From Haliclystus octoradiatus (lineage: Eukaryota; Cnidaria; Staurozoa; Stauromedusae; Haliclystidae), in NCBI GenBank assembly GCA_916610825.1, contig OU744453.1:19680241-19744240 (forward strand): a stretch of DNA of 64,000 nt, read 5' to 3'. Made by a program: the position numbers and the translations under genes. Under the pieces are notes generated by a model. It did no database searches, was not told the DNA's origin, and saw nothing but the letters and a program-made list of their open reading frames with translations. Positions 41,532-53,787 of this stretch are shown in pieces; the stretch's first letter is position 1, and every line of letters starts with the position of its first letter.

Positions 41532-44500
41532 TTATTTCCATGGTCTAGAACTAGCTGAACTTCTTGTTGATTGACCAGATCGATTTGAAATACTTGAGGC
41601 TGAACTTGACATTGCAGTTGATCGTGAACTTAGTCGACCTAAAGAATTCAAAACTATTATTTGTAATGAATTACATGTAGAGAGATGATTGGGCTTGTTC
41701 CAAATACATAAACGTGTCATAAAAGAGTATAGACTATTGTGATAATTAGTCATTTGGGGATTAAATTGATTTGAAAAGAAATCGACACTTTAGATGATGA
41801 TGATGACCTTTGCAGATGTGACCCTATTGTCTTGAGGGTAAATTTAAATCAAAGTTTCGTTGATAATTGAGTATTTCAAGATAATTAAAGCAGATATGCA
41901 GTTGCCCAGTTAGCTGAATTCGCACCTAACAGATTGTTGAAGAAGAATTTAACAATAACATAGCCTGGTAACAGACTCTATGTAAAATGAAAACTCGGTC
42001 AAACCATAGTCAATAGAAAAATATTTCTTTATTAGCTATGGTCAAACAGTACTTTAGTTAGCCTGAGTGACCACATCGATTGGTGGCCATTGTATAGAGG
42101 TGACCACTATAACAGGTTTGATCGTATGATTAACTTACTTGTATCTTTGCTAAGCAGGATAACGTCAAGCGTGTCTTCCATTTTTTGAAGTACTAATCAT
42201 TTGTTAAGAAAAATATGACCAAGATCACCAACTGTTATACATATTCTATACATTATTTGTAAATATTTACTAATTGTTCAGATTCTGTTAAACTATTGAT
42301 ACTCCTGCCAGGGTCAGAGTATTCACCGTGACCAGGGGTGGTACGTAATATGTACAATGTACAAGGAATTCCCCGATAAAGGGCTAACTTCCTCGATGAA
42401 GGGGCAATTTATATAAAATCTTTGGGAACTGCTTGAAAAAATACTGAAAATTTTCCTGACGGTCAAACATTTTTTTCCACGATGCGAGGGGATTATTATC
42501 TCAGAAAAGGGGCTGTAACCCCCTGCTCCTCTCTGGTGCTACCCCCGACTCTAATATACACGTCTAAAATACAACGCACTTTAGTTTAATTATAATAAAA
42601 TAGAAAAGATACATTGAGGTGTGAACCATTTCAAATGTTTAATATTTTCAGTCGATTGATTTTGGATTTTAGTAGATGGTTTTGTTTTGTTCCTACGTGA
42701 TGTTGTAGGTGATGGAAGACAGCTTGCTGGTACTTTGCCCGTCATGAAACAATCTGGGAATTTCTTGTTCAACACTTTCATTCCTGTATCAACAAAAAAG
42801 TGATGAAAAAATTATGAAATATTAAAATAGAGTGGATTTTGCAAACAAATATGTAATATCTTCTTGACCCTAGAGGTACAAATGGTAAAATTCCAAACTC
42901 ATATATATTCTACGCCGCCAATTGTTCCACTTTTAAGCTGCACAAGAGGGAGAGTGTCGCTTAGGATAGCTGCACCACAAGGTGAATATGAACAAATTCG
43001 AATGTTTATCATGTTTCAAATATTCAGGTATGAGAGTCAATGCCAGTCGAAAGAGAGGGAAACCCCTTAAAAACCTGTTAAAACAATAGCAAAGTCAGTA
43101 TTCCAGGTGAATTCCCTTTATTTTAGAGCTGATAGAAAACCGAGAAATCAGCCTTTCTGATGAACTCTTTCCTGCATGAATATTCATAAGCGTAACTACT
43201 TACCACCAGATAACAAAAACACATTATCAACATCCCTTTGGACAAACACTGTTGCTGAACTAGTAGCAATTCTTTCTTCTTCATCGTAAATAATAATGAT
43301 CTTGCCAACACGATTTTTCTTTAGGAGTAAAAAGTTAAAGAGAAGAAACTAAGAAAATGTTATTACAACTGAGAATTGGTAAATTAATCCATTTGACATT
43401 ATAGCATGCATTGCAAGATTTGACAGTCGGTTAAAAGCACAATTTGATGAATAACGTTATATGTTTTTAGTCACGTTTAAGTTAAATTAAGTAATATTCA
43501 TCATTTAATTGTGCGCTTTATGCCACAAGTGCATGAGAGCTTTAAAAGATCAAACAAAATTGAAACATTGAGAACAATGTAATGAATTGCACAAGAGGTG
43601 GTATAAGTGAAACCTGTATATAACAGCCAGGTACGAGAGGTAAATATATTGACCATTATAGACAGGTGGCCTTTATATACAGGTTTGATTCAATAGAAAG
43701 TGCTATTTCAGACATACCACGAGTGACCACTATAGACAGGTGACCGCTATATAGCAGAGCCATCTATTTACAAGAGTTGGGACACGCTTTCATGTGCCGC
43801 TATCGTCTCCAATTGGACAGATGCCAGTCACGTGATTTTTGGACGCCATCTTTGTTCTTTCGGAAACAGGTTCTCAATCATTTCAAGTGAAACGCGCGAA
43901 AAAATACAATACAATATGGCTGATCAAACACACAACATTCTCTTGCACATGCGCACTGTTAAAAACATGCTCGGGTCCAGGCAAAAAGATACAAAAATGG
44001 CATAAGTGTCCCAACTCTTGTAAATAGATGGCTCTGCTATATAGAGGTGAGCGTTATAACAGGTTTGACTGTATCGGCTTACTTTCTTAGTCATGTAAAC
44101 TGTTTGTCTTATTTCATCTCTTGTTGTTATCGGCTACGCTTGTGTCTGTTGTATCAAAGAGCTCCAGCTAACGGCCATAGTAGCCCTTAGCATCTCTCAA
44201 CGCAACGTAAGCAAGCACAGCATACCATTTTTATAATAACGAGTTCAGGGGCGGATCTAGGGGGGTGCAAAAGGAGCGCTTGCACCCCTTCATAATTTTC
44301 GAAATGACGTAAATACTATTTTAGTAGAAACCGAAAGAAAACTAAAGTTTTCATATTAAGCGAAAATTCGAGATAGGAGATCTGTTTTGTTTTTGGTAAT
44401 CCTTTTCTGAAAGATTCTAATCTTGTTTCATTCAAAGATGTGAATGTCTGACGAATCATTTTTATCAAACCTTTTGATTGGAGCGGTTTTGATCAAATGC

Positions 44501-47500
44501 ACCCCATCATATGCAAATGAGTTCGTCTTAATACAAAAGAAGCCTTGAAACTCTGTCTACTGATTGGCGCGGCTTGGTAACTTCAAATGCACCCCATCAT
44601 ATGCAAATGAGCAAGCTGGATACAAAAGAAACAGGACTTTTCTGCCTCGTGATTGGCGCGGATAAGATCACTTGCACCCCCTCATATGCAAATGAGTTCG
44701 CTTCAAACTATACACGTGATTAAATTTTGCTTATTTCTGTATTCTGATTGGAGCGGTTTTGCAACATCAAATGCACCCCCTCATATGCAAATTAGCTTCA
44801 TCCGGGACATGTCAAAATAATCTGAACCAGGAAAGAAACTGAAATCCAGATTAATCGGATTTTCTTGTCAGTAACAACCACACTTTGGTGTTCTCATACC
44901 ATTCCAAATCGAGAAATCATCATGGCGGACTTTCAACTAACATTTGAGCAAGCTATTTTAGCACTTTCTGATGAGAATGAACAGGACCTGAAAGTTGTTT
45001 ATGATGAAATTATGTGTGAAATGCGTTTTCTTTCTTCTGATGAACATTACGACTTGATAGATGATATAGGAATAGAAACGCAGAAATATATATAGCCTAC
45101 CAAAGTCGTTGGAAAGCTGTGAAAGTAAGGATACGCCACATTTTGCTTCAAGGTATGAATTATGAAATGATATTTCATGGATAATTTACTTCATATTTTG
45201 TATTCCCTCGACCTTTTGTTCGACTGTTGGTTTGTTAAAACTTTCCTTGTGTTTATATATTTTGCTATGTAAGCCAGAACGCCACGTTTTGATTTAAGGT
45301 GTGAAATTCTACAAATATCTACTTTTAAATTTCATTTATGATTTACTTCATGTTTTGTATTCCCTCGACCTTTTCTTCGACTGTTGGGGCTTGTTTACAC
45401 TTTCCTTGTGTTTATATATTTTGCTGTGTAAGCCAAACCGCCGCGTTTTGATTTAAGGTAGGCCTATGAATTATCAAATTAAATTTCATGGTTGATTTAC
45501 TTCATGTTTTGTATTCCCTCGACCTTTTCTTCGACTGTTGGCTTGTTTACACTTTCCTTGTGTTTATAATTTTATAGATATCGTTGTGTAAGTTGGAATT
45601 TAGAACTTCTGATCTAATTATTAATTCAGGGTATAATACTGTGCTTGTGTTTTATTCAATCCTACAATAGTTTCATTAATTTCTTGTTGGTTTGTCTAAC
45701 AGATCCGAAGCAAACGGCAACTGCCTTCACAGTTCAGCATCTTTGGTTCTTTACAGGTGACAATTCTCTAGTTAAAATTCTGAGGAAACCGATCTTGGCA
45801 TCATATTTTTTGTGTTACATGGTGGAGTAGCTATTTTCAGATATTAAAACTGTGTAAAAGAATTCATCAAAGCCTACTCAGTTTCTAATTACAACAATCT
45901 AAAACAATGATTTTATACATAAATAAGGATAAATCTATAATATCAGATTATATTATGTAAACTTTTATGATTGAGTAAATTACATGCATGGATTATACCT
46001 AATATGCTTTTCATACTGTATAACCAAGGCTGTCTATGATATTATCTTCTGACAATCTATTAACCATAGTGCCAAGCAACCTTAAGTCCTGTGGTCTATG
46101 GAGGTAAATATTTTCCTGTTCCTGCCCCCATCTTATGGAAAAACTGGACTGGAATATTGGGAGACCTGCACATTAAATGAATTTGAAATCAAACTAACAC
46201 AACTATTTTTGTATAGTTTATGGTAATTAGCAACTTAATCGTTAGTATATTTTTTCAAGGTTTCACACCTATGTTAATATGATCTGTTAGTACTATTATT
46301 ATAATTATTTCACTGCTGTAAATATTACATTTAATTATTGTGAAGCGCTTAGATAAATGCCAATATAGTCATTATATAACATTATATTATTATTAGTATT
46401 ATATATTTTGAGTCAATTCAATTGCTTATTGGTGGGTATCAAATCTGAATATATTGTCATTTGAAAATTGATTTTGAGACCAAGAAACTGCGTTTATAGG
46501 CGGTCTAAGAGCTTTAAATTTTCAAAAATTTTCCGGGGGGCATGCCCCCGGACCCCCCTAGATGTTCGGGGCTTTGCCCCGCCACGGGGGCTGCGCCCCT
46601 AAACAATAAATTCTTGCACCCCATAGGATTTTTCCTGCATCCGCCCCTGAACGAGTTCATTACATCTTGTCTATTGCATCCTTATTTAATCTTCTAAAAT
46701 AACATTCAGCCAAATCAGAATGATAACCGTTATATATTGTTTTGATGCCGATGTAAAATAAGGATATCAATTCGTACGGGGAACTCCGTCATGAGATACG
46801 CAACTATTGTGAAGTGTAACATCAAAGACAACGAAAAAGGATACAAATTCTAGAATTTCTTTGGTGAAATAATTGACAGATCTCGACAACATTGCTGATG
46901 GATAACTGACAGCTACAAAAACAAAACAAAAAACAAATAATCATCACACCTAGAGAGTATCCTGAGATACAAATCTCAGTATGAGGGAAACCTGAATATA
47001 GCATCCAGCTATGAGGAGCAGATCAATTGACCACTATATACAGGTGGCCTTTATATACAGGGTTGATTCAATAGAAAATTCAATTTTAGATATACTGAGA
47101 GCGACCACTATATACAGGTGGTCGCTGCATAGATGTGACCGGAGAAACAGGTTTGACTGTATAGGTGTAAACTCAAATATACTCCAAATATAAAATTTGC
47201 AACTACAGTGAAACCTGTGTATAAAGGTCACCCTATAAGGCAGCCACCTGCCCGTAGTGATCACTTTATCATAATGTTACAGATGTTCATTTCTATTGAA
47301 ATTAGCCTCCAATCTCCATAGAAAGGTCACCTCCCGTTAGTGGTCAATATTCTCTAATCTTAAGTGGCCGTTATAGTCAGGTTAGACTCTACTAGATTAC
47401 ATAGCACTAACAAGGCAAAAAAATGTTGAAAATTTTCTTCAGCAAGTTAAGCAATTATTCATTTTCTTTGGTCTGACAGTGACTTGAGTGACACTGGAGT

Positions 47501-50500
47501 GCTGCACATTAACTACTTACAGCGCTTCATAGCTGCTTTCATTTTAAAATGTTTTAAAAGGAAAAAATGTTTCAGTTAATCAAATCAGGTAAATAATACC
47601 TAAATATATCAAAAATGGAATAGTTAGATCTAGACGTACATACCCCCAATAATGTGGCACTCATTGTATGCATCTTGATCTCTGACGTCAAGCAGAAGAA
47701 AGGGTAAACTAAGATAATCAGGAGGTTGTGGTTCAGTGTTTTCGATGTTAAGGCGTGGCACAATTGGGACAGGAGCTGTTTCTCGGAGATCAACTTCACC
47801 CAAGCCGCTGATCACACTAAGTTATATAAAAACAAATAAAAAGGTAAAGGATATTAAATCAAAGTAAAAAGGATAATTAATGGGTTTCTTCAATTTCTTT
47901 CTATGCCATGTACATTATTTTAATACTATGTCTATAATGGACATGATGATATGATGTGATATATACATTTGATCATAAAGCATACCAGTGAAAATATATA
48001 GACAGATAGAAAGCAGCATTACGGATAGTTTATCATAGAACGTAGATCATGTATATTTTTCATTGAGTAAAAAATCTGTCTGAAAGATGGCTGTGAAATG
48101 CGTGAAACTTGAGTAACAGTAAAGAATGCGTATTCTTTGACTCTTTTATCATATATTATTATTATTTACCGCTCTGTCAAATGAAGACATAGAGCCATAC
48201 ATTATCTGCTATTAGATAAACATAAGTTCTATAGTTAGTTATTAATTATGAAAAATGATCAACAAGGGGTCAAACCTTCAGCAAAACTGTAATCTGAAAC
48301 TCGTGAATGCTAAACAAGAATTTGTTGCATTCTAGTTAGCGATTAGACATGTTGTTTCATTTTCTAGAAAGTTCCGTTTGTTGTATATACGAGTCTATTT
48401 GAAATAGATCTAGACTTGTTGGTTTTGAGAATGTTTGTTACCTCTGAAGAGTTGATCTGCTTGACCCAGGTGGACTGGCACATGATCGGTCTTCTTCCTC
48501 AACGTTTTCAAGGTTGCTATCTAAACCTATGGTTAAATAACAAACGATTTAAATTAATCTAGCCCGCTTGAGATCCAAGTCAAAATAGCGAACAATGTTC
48601 ATTGCATTTACCTTGACAAAAATTTGATTTTGGATTTACACACACCAAAAACTGTTTAACAAGAACTAATGGCCACATAATAGTTTATATATAGGGTTTC
48701 AAATCCACTTATCCAAATTGTGCGTGAGCGGATTACACCTTTTGCTTGTATGGAAGTTGGTTGGTTTCTACGATGCTGGCAACAATAGGCTCACGCATAT
48801 GTGATCAGCTCAATTCTTGTGTGACTTAGACTATACCGACTAGCAATCCAAGCATAGCGATTTTTGTACAGTCTGTTAGGCATTTGAATTACACTAGTAG
48901 TAACCAGTAGGCCTATACAAAGTAATCTGGTATCCCAGGGCTTTCTAGCCAAGCAAAATCCACTCTGCTTCGGACGTGGGGTAAAAATTGATCTGGTAAG
49001 AATTATTAAGCATGAGGTGAGTTATGCTAGCGTATTCCAACAATCAATCCGGTATATTCTTTAGTCCGATGTAGCAATACTTATCCGGTAGGATTTCTAC
49101 CCGGTAGCCTATAGTAGAATCCCCAAGTCATATAGTTAAAATACGGGCAATTTGTATGCAGGTAGATAGGCTATAAAAGATACAGATTAATATATCAAAC
49201 TGACTATACTGTATTATGTCCTCATAATTGGGAATCATATCACAAATGAAACTTTTATTTTTAAGATTAATTCTACCTTGTAAATCTTGATCTCTCGTTA
49301 GTTCTGATATGCTTGTGTCAGCAGTGGAAAGAAATTCACGATCTGCTTCAACACCAATCACTTCAGCTACTTGTAAAACCTAAACAAAAAAATAGAAAAC
49401 CAAGAATGATCAGACAGAACCTAACAGACATAACAATGTTTAAAGTTTAAAGGGGAGGTGACTCCCGGGTAAGCATGCAGGGGGATTATCAGACTAAATA
49501 GACATAAATGCTAACAAATTTTGTTGCCCCAGGGTTATGGGGATCATCCTACTTATGGTAGAAAATGGATTTTACCCAGGGGAAACCTACGGATTTGTAA
49601 CAGTGAATTGCGGTTTCTGATTGTTTTCATTTCATCTTACATTTTTCATACAAAAATGTAATGTTGCTCCTTTTTGTGTCTCCGGTAGCCTACTATCGAC
49701 ACATTTTTGTGGTATTTTTGGACTTTTCAATCATTTAATAATATTTTGACAGAACATCATAACATTGTCATATTTTTATGCCCTTGGGGGGGGGGAGAAT
49801 TGTAAAAATAATTGCCCCATATCCAAAGGGATAAAATGGGTTTGTCACCCTCACGGGAAGCCGCTGATAACTGCATTACAAACAAGTTCGAAAACTGAGC
49901 ACAATAGGCTGGTCAGCCTATTTAGCCATGGAAAGGTTTTACAAACTAAAAATACTCACCAGTTGACAAAAAGTTGATACTTTCATTCGTTTAAATATTT
50001 CATCTTTTCTATATCTATAATCTGATAGAATAAACAAAGAGAATACATCATATCATCAATTTAGCTTTGTGTTGTTGTTGTATTGTTGTTATGATGGTAT
50101 GATATTTTGATGGGACTCTGACTGTACACAAGTACAAGATCCAAATCTTATCTGTCGGCACACTGCATAGCCAATGAACAAATCAACGGTACTTCCTAGA
50201 TCAGTGTCTCATAAAAGATTTAGCCTTCTGGAATCCTTGGACATTTTAAACTATTTTCATTCGGATATTTTGTTGAAGTTTGGCCCATACACCATAAAAA
50301 ATGTTAATCTAGAATGACAGGATCCCCATTCTTGTCGGAACATGTCTTTAATAAGATGAGATTCCTATATAGGCTAGCCATAAACAATTAAATCGCAATT
50401 GCATAAGAATAATTGTAGCCTACACACACACACACACACCGATAAACATGAGCACATATAGGTCTGAATCACAGGATATGTTTTAATCAAAAGATAATTG

Positions 50501-53467
50501 AATTACATCATTAAATTAATTTGCTGTACAGTATTATTGATTCATTCGCAAAATCTTCTTCACCTATTACTGGGAACTTTTTAATTGTTTACGTCCTAAT
50601 TTCCAGTGTTTTGGTCTGTGCTGTAAATGGTAAATGGTAGCCTATACATATATGTGTCATAAGTGGCTTACTTTTTCGTATTTCTTCAATTCTTTGTGCA
50701 TATTTACTAGCTGACCAACCTGTTTAATGATACAAAAAGGCAGAATTAGGTCTACAATCTGTCAAATTAAATAGAGGGGCATCATAGGTTTCCCTTTCTC
50801 AAAGAAGATTGGAAAAAGGTAACAATTCCGATTGGCAGGAAATAACTAACTGGGTTCCTGGACTAGACGCCCAGGGCCCGTTCGAGTCCCAGAAGTCTCT
50901 AAAAATATGATTTATATTTTATAAAATAATGTTTTAGAATAGGCCATTCCTCTCCCCCCCCCCCCCCTACAAAGCTATACATTTACACATGTGGGCAACT
51001 AATTTCACCTCATTATTCATTTAGAAATAATTTTTGACTCACCTGTATCAATTGAAGATCTGATATGTGTGTACTTTGGATTAACAGGAACTTTCTTGCT
51101 CAATATCTGAAAAGTAATTCAAATGGAGTTGAGTTGACAGTTTAACCATGACTAAGGCTAGGCCTGCACATCTCTACTACTATATAAAAATGACCTTCAA
51201 AACTTTGTACGCGCTAATCTCAAAAACCACGCAAAGAAATCCTGAGCATCATACATCATTCGAAAGCTCTCTTTCGTGGTCTGAACATAAGCTATATTTA
51301 ATTTTGAAAAATCAACTGAATTCGGCGTAACATTGAAAAATCAAGTTTTCCGTAAAAGATCAAAGCAAAGCCGTGCAGGCAGTGAACCGTGAATATGATC
51401 AAGTGTTTTGATTTTCTCGAACAAAACCAAAAACATAAATTGGGATGATGACGAAAACTACTTTCTACTTTTGTGATTATTTATGTTTAATTAACTGTCA
51501 GTTAAATTCTACTTTTCCAGACGTAGCTCTCAGCTGAAAATCATTTATCAATTTCACTACAGAGAGTGCTATGTTTACGAAATTCAAAAAAACCTATGAA
51601 TTTTAAACAATATTTGGTTTCAATTGTTTGAATTGTAAAAACATCCCCAAACATCCGCCGTATCAAACTATCTATCAAAAGCATTTAGTAACAGCGACAA
51701 GGAAAATCATGATGAAATGAAAACATAAATAAATCTCAAATCTCTAAAGACTCCTGGTCCCAGGGATAATTTCAACATTTATTCAAAAAAATTCAAGCCA
51801 ACAATCAGACAAATGCAACGAAGGCGCGGTGTGGACCATGGTGTAGTGCTACGGCCTCGTATTCGTGATGGCCTCGTAATCTTGATATAGATAAGTAGCA
51901 TTGTACATGTAATAGAGGAGTTTATGTATGACTAGCAAACTGGTGTTGTCTCTGAGTTTTCTGAGTCATTATTATTACTGTTTAATTCACCATTATTATT
52001 ATAGTGTCATTGGATAACCGGGCACTACACATGGTTGGATTTTAGTAAATCACGGTCCACGCACTAGTGTTAGGTTAGGATTAGTCCGACAATGTCTCTG
52101 TATAATTGCGCTTTGACATTCATCCGCCAGCTTTTAAATTATAATTAGCCTATTCAAAAAGTCATAACCGAAATGAAACCAGACCAACCAAATGTTTTCC
52201 TTTCCACTGCTATCACATGGGGATATAACTATGAATGTAATATGTGTATTATTGCTTCGTCTAGCTATCCAATGAAGAAATTTATTTCGATAAAACAGTA
52301 TTAAGGCCTGAGGCAGCCTTTTTTCTAGTATCTTCATAAAGCTTGAAAGCTTACATCAAGCTTACTTTGAAAGCCTACTGACCAGCTCAGTAGGCCTATT
52401 TAGTATTTTGAGCATATTTTTACTAAATTTTACATAAATGACCTACATTTATTCCAGAGATTGGAAAAACGTAAGCGTCAAATTTATCAATTGCCAGGCG
52501 GCGATTGATTTCCTTCGCCTTTGCTTGAATTTGGGTGTTGTACTAACATTCGCCAACGCTCAATCAACAAAGGCAAAACGATGGAAGCAATTCATATAAT
52601 CTTATCAACAAGATGTAGCAGAAGAAGAATTAAGAGTAAGGATTAAAGATTATAAGAATTATAAAAATAAAAATTTAAAAAATTCCTTGTAGCCTATGTA
52701 TTGTTTTAATTATAAATCTAAAAATTCCTAGCATGTAAATTACAAGCTCTATTCAATTTTAAACTTATAAATCATGCACTTTTTAAATTTTATTCTCTTG
52801 AAAAGGGCTGAAGATATCAGTCGAAACGACGTTGAGCATATTAAAATCCAAAAACTGTTGCCATTGACTTTTGTTTTAAATGATTCAAGAAGAAACTTCT
52901 AATCAGATAATTTTACTAGTAAGCCAAAGCTAGATGTTTACAAATAACTGTTTATCAAAACAATTTGTAGGGTCACAGACAAGGTTTTAGTTTTCAGCAC
53001 TCTCTTGTCTTTTATAGTAATAAATAAAAGTAGATGTTATAGAGGCCATATCGAGATGAATAGGTTAGTTAAGATACCGAGCTCCGTCTCACCTCAGTTC
53101 AAATGCTTAATTAATTTATTTATTTTATACGTATAAAATTTGTAATTTTAAATATTATAGTGTCCCAATTAGCTTTGTAAAGCTAAAAACATTGACACTT
53201 AAATAAAGTTATTGAATTGAATAGAATTGAATAGTTGAGTTAAATCAGCTAAATTGTCCAACTCGAGTCGAGTCTACGAAAGGATGGCTACAAGTCTGTA
53301 AGATACCGTAATTCTTACTAACCATATCAAAAATTTACTACTAAAATATAGAACTGTCTTATTTAATCACTCCAGAATAGAAAACATTGATATTCAATAT
53401 CAAATCAATACTCAATTTCTCAAATACTTACATTTTTTGAATGGCTCCCACCGCTCCTTGCCGCCAT
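41532..53467 (-). CDS. CEP41: Centrosomal protein 41 with rhodanese-like domain, 12 coding exons
   Basis: Exons in order: 53467-53432, 51106-51043, 50719-50672, 50021-49960, 49379-49277, 48526-48442, 47816-47644, 46912-46845, 43318-43204, 42783-42613, 42192-42139, 41638-41532; 361 codons (human 373). Seen: ILSKKVPVNPKYTHIRSSID, YRYRKDEIFKRMKV, and a rhodanese fold from about 163 to 262 (LPFLLLDVRDQDAYNECHII, VGKIIIIYDEEERIATSSA, FLLSGGMKVLNKKFPD). The loop after IIIIY begins with acidic residues where active rhodaneses have cysteine, so the domain is presumably non-catalytic, as in vertebrate CEP41. The C-terminus FTPQLLQKMEDTLD and final SSRPWK match the human end GKPWK. CEP41 acts at centrioles and cilia in tubulin glutamylation; loss causes Joubert syndrome in humans. 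Intron 8 (3.5 kb) contains a 2.4-kb hAT element. Divergent from the C12orf56-like gene. Confidence 0.95.
42066..42125. repeat. Family A MITE fragment (right half)
   Basis: GTGACCACATCGATTGGTGG and ACCACTATAACAGGTTTGAT, ending near TA. The left half is missing. It lies 14 bp from the donor of CEP41 exon 11. Confidence 0.7.
43605..44071. mobile_element. Family A MITE split by a hAT MITE
   Basis: AAGTGAAACCTG at the left, AACAGGTTTGACTG then TA at the right. Interrupted at 43755-44036; without the insert and its duplicated 8 bp the copy is about 177 bp. CEP41 intron 8. Confidence 0.88.
43755..44036. mobile_element. Family D hAT MITE
   Basis: 282 bp with near-perfect 31-bp termini starting CAGAGCCATCTATTTACAAG and ending CTTGTAAATAGATGGCTCTG; perfect 8-bp duplication ctatatag (43747-43754, 44037-44044). 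Copy of the element at 5509-5744. Confidence 0.93.
44476..44795. promoter_or_regulatory. Four tandem CCAAT + octamer modules
   Basis: Units of about 86-94 bp. Each has an inverted CCAAT box ATTGG (44477, 44563, 44652, 44747), then GCACCCC and a perfect octamer ATGCAAAT (44511, 44601, 44686, 44785), the POU/Oct site. Distances box to octamer are 34, 38, 34 and 38 bp. They lie just upstream of the ATG at 44922. Promoter activity is inference from motif content. Confidence 0.6.
44922..45095 (+). CDS. Small acidic open frame inside the hAT element
   Basis: 57 codons starting MADFQLTFEQAILALSDENE, acidic and predicted largely helical, ending IETQKYI. I recognise no domain. It follows the CCAAT/octamer array by about 125 bp and could be the first exon or remnant of an element gene. 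A splice-donor-like AGGTATG follows near 45151. Not part of CEP41. Confidence 0.35.
   Translation: MADFQLTFEQAILALSDENEQDLKVVYDEIMCEMRFLSSDEHYDLIDDIGIETQKYI
45173..45592. repeat. About 2.7 tandem units of 155 bp
   Basis: Units begin TTTCATGG/TTTCATTT at 45173, 45329 and 45484 and share TTGTATTCCCTCGACCTTTT, GACTGTTGG, ACTTTCCTTGTGTTTATA and ACGCCACGTTTTGATTTAAG (the last partial unit lacks the end). Inside the hAT element. Confidence 0.88.
46983..47159. mobile_element. Family A MITE
   Basis: 177 bp, GGGAAACCTG to AACAGGTTTGACTG then TA. CEP41 intron 7, 71 bp past exon 8 in genome order. Confidence 0.8.
47206..47389. mobile_element. Family A MITE, second subfamily
   Basis: 184 bp, CAGTGAAACCTG to CAGGTTAGACTC, flanked by TA. 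The interior (AGTGATCACT, ATAATGTTACAGATGTT) matches the copy inside the foldback at 1990-2135 rather than the reference, so family A has at least two subfamilies. 46 bp from the preceding copy. Confidence 0.82.
48009..48235 (+). repeat. Dispersed hammerhead-bearing repeat, copy 2
   Basis: Near-identical to 22687-22905 in the same orientation. Its hammerhead region (about 48076-48119) has an extra A in the CTGAAAGA core and a disrupted stem II, so it is not expected to cleave. CEP41 intron 6. Confidence 0.7.
48553..48741. mobile_element. Family B MITE, diverged
   Basis: Recognisable by AGCCCGCTTGAGATCCAAGT at the left, GTTCATTGCATTTACC and TTTCAAATCCACTTATCC inside, and GAGCGGATTACACC at the right. 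The oldest-looking of the five copies. CEP41 intron 5. Confidence 0.6.
50202..50344. mobile_element. Family C hAT-like MITE
   Basis: CAGTGTCTCATAAAAG, TTAGCCTTCTGGAATCC, GTTGAAGTTTGGCCCAT and TCTTGTCGGAACATG; no clear target duplication. CEP41 intron 3. Confidence 0.55.
50421..50439. repeat. (CA)n microsatellite
   Basis: Short CA run in CEP41 intron 3. Confidence 0.9.
51107..53431. other. CEP41 intron 1, no gene recognised
   Basis: 2.3 kb. It contains a stretch reading GGGCTGAAGATATCAGTCGA near 52806 that recalls ends of Penelope-like or other retroelements but lacks a hammerhead fold. Otherwise unique-looking AT-rich DNA. Confidence 0.4.
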
Positions 53468-53787
53468 CTTTTATCGTAAAACTTAAACAAACCGTCAAGT
53501 CAAATTCACCAGGGTGACCGGCGAATAATTCTCAATTTCATACACATGAAACCTCATAATGAAACCGACAATCAAACTGCACTCTCAAATGGAATCTCTC
53601 CCAGCTGTTCGATTCTTCTTGAATTTATGCTTAAAAATTTTATCTCAAACAAAAACAACTTCCAACGTCTTGGCGTGGTTGACATGGTGATTGATGCTAC
53701 TAAGACAATGGATAACCGATGGCGTTCGATAACACGAAAACATGAGGTCCATAGAGGGAAGGCTGCTGTCAAACTTTATGTTCAATT
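53468..53787. promoter_or_regulatory. Divergent promoter CEP41 / C12orf56-like
   Basis: 320 bp between start codons. No TATA box or transposon recognised. A 92-codon open frame from 53546 overlaps the C12orf56-like start in another frame; it has no counterpart I know and may be an upstream frame in the 5' UTR. Confidence 0.5.

Larger units (their letters stand above)
44246..46649. mobile_element. 2.4-kb hAT element with CAGGGGCGGATC termini
   Basis: Termini CAGGGGCGGAT / ATCCGCCCCTG, perfect 8-bp target duplication aacgagtt (44238-44245, 46650-46657). Near the right end are GC-rich palindromes (GGGGGCATGCCCCC; GGGGCTTTGCCCC). Inside: four tandem CCAAT/octamer modules, a 57-codon frame, and three 155-bp tandem units. 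No complete transposase is visible, so it is non-autonomous or a deletion derivative. This terminal sequence is common in hAT elements of marine invertebrates. Confidence 0.93.

Noticed and set aside
46500-46620. GC-rich palindromes as a possible CRISPR-like or terminator array
   Set aside because: They are the subterminal part of the hAT element; no spacer-repeat pattern and a eukaryotic context.
50862-50900. CCGTTCGAGTCCC resembling a tRNA B box
   Set aside because: No matching A box or cloverleaf around it.
52795-52870. CTGAAGA ... CGAAAC suggesting another hammerhead
   Set aside because: No stem II can form between the two core parts, so at most a retroelement end.
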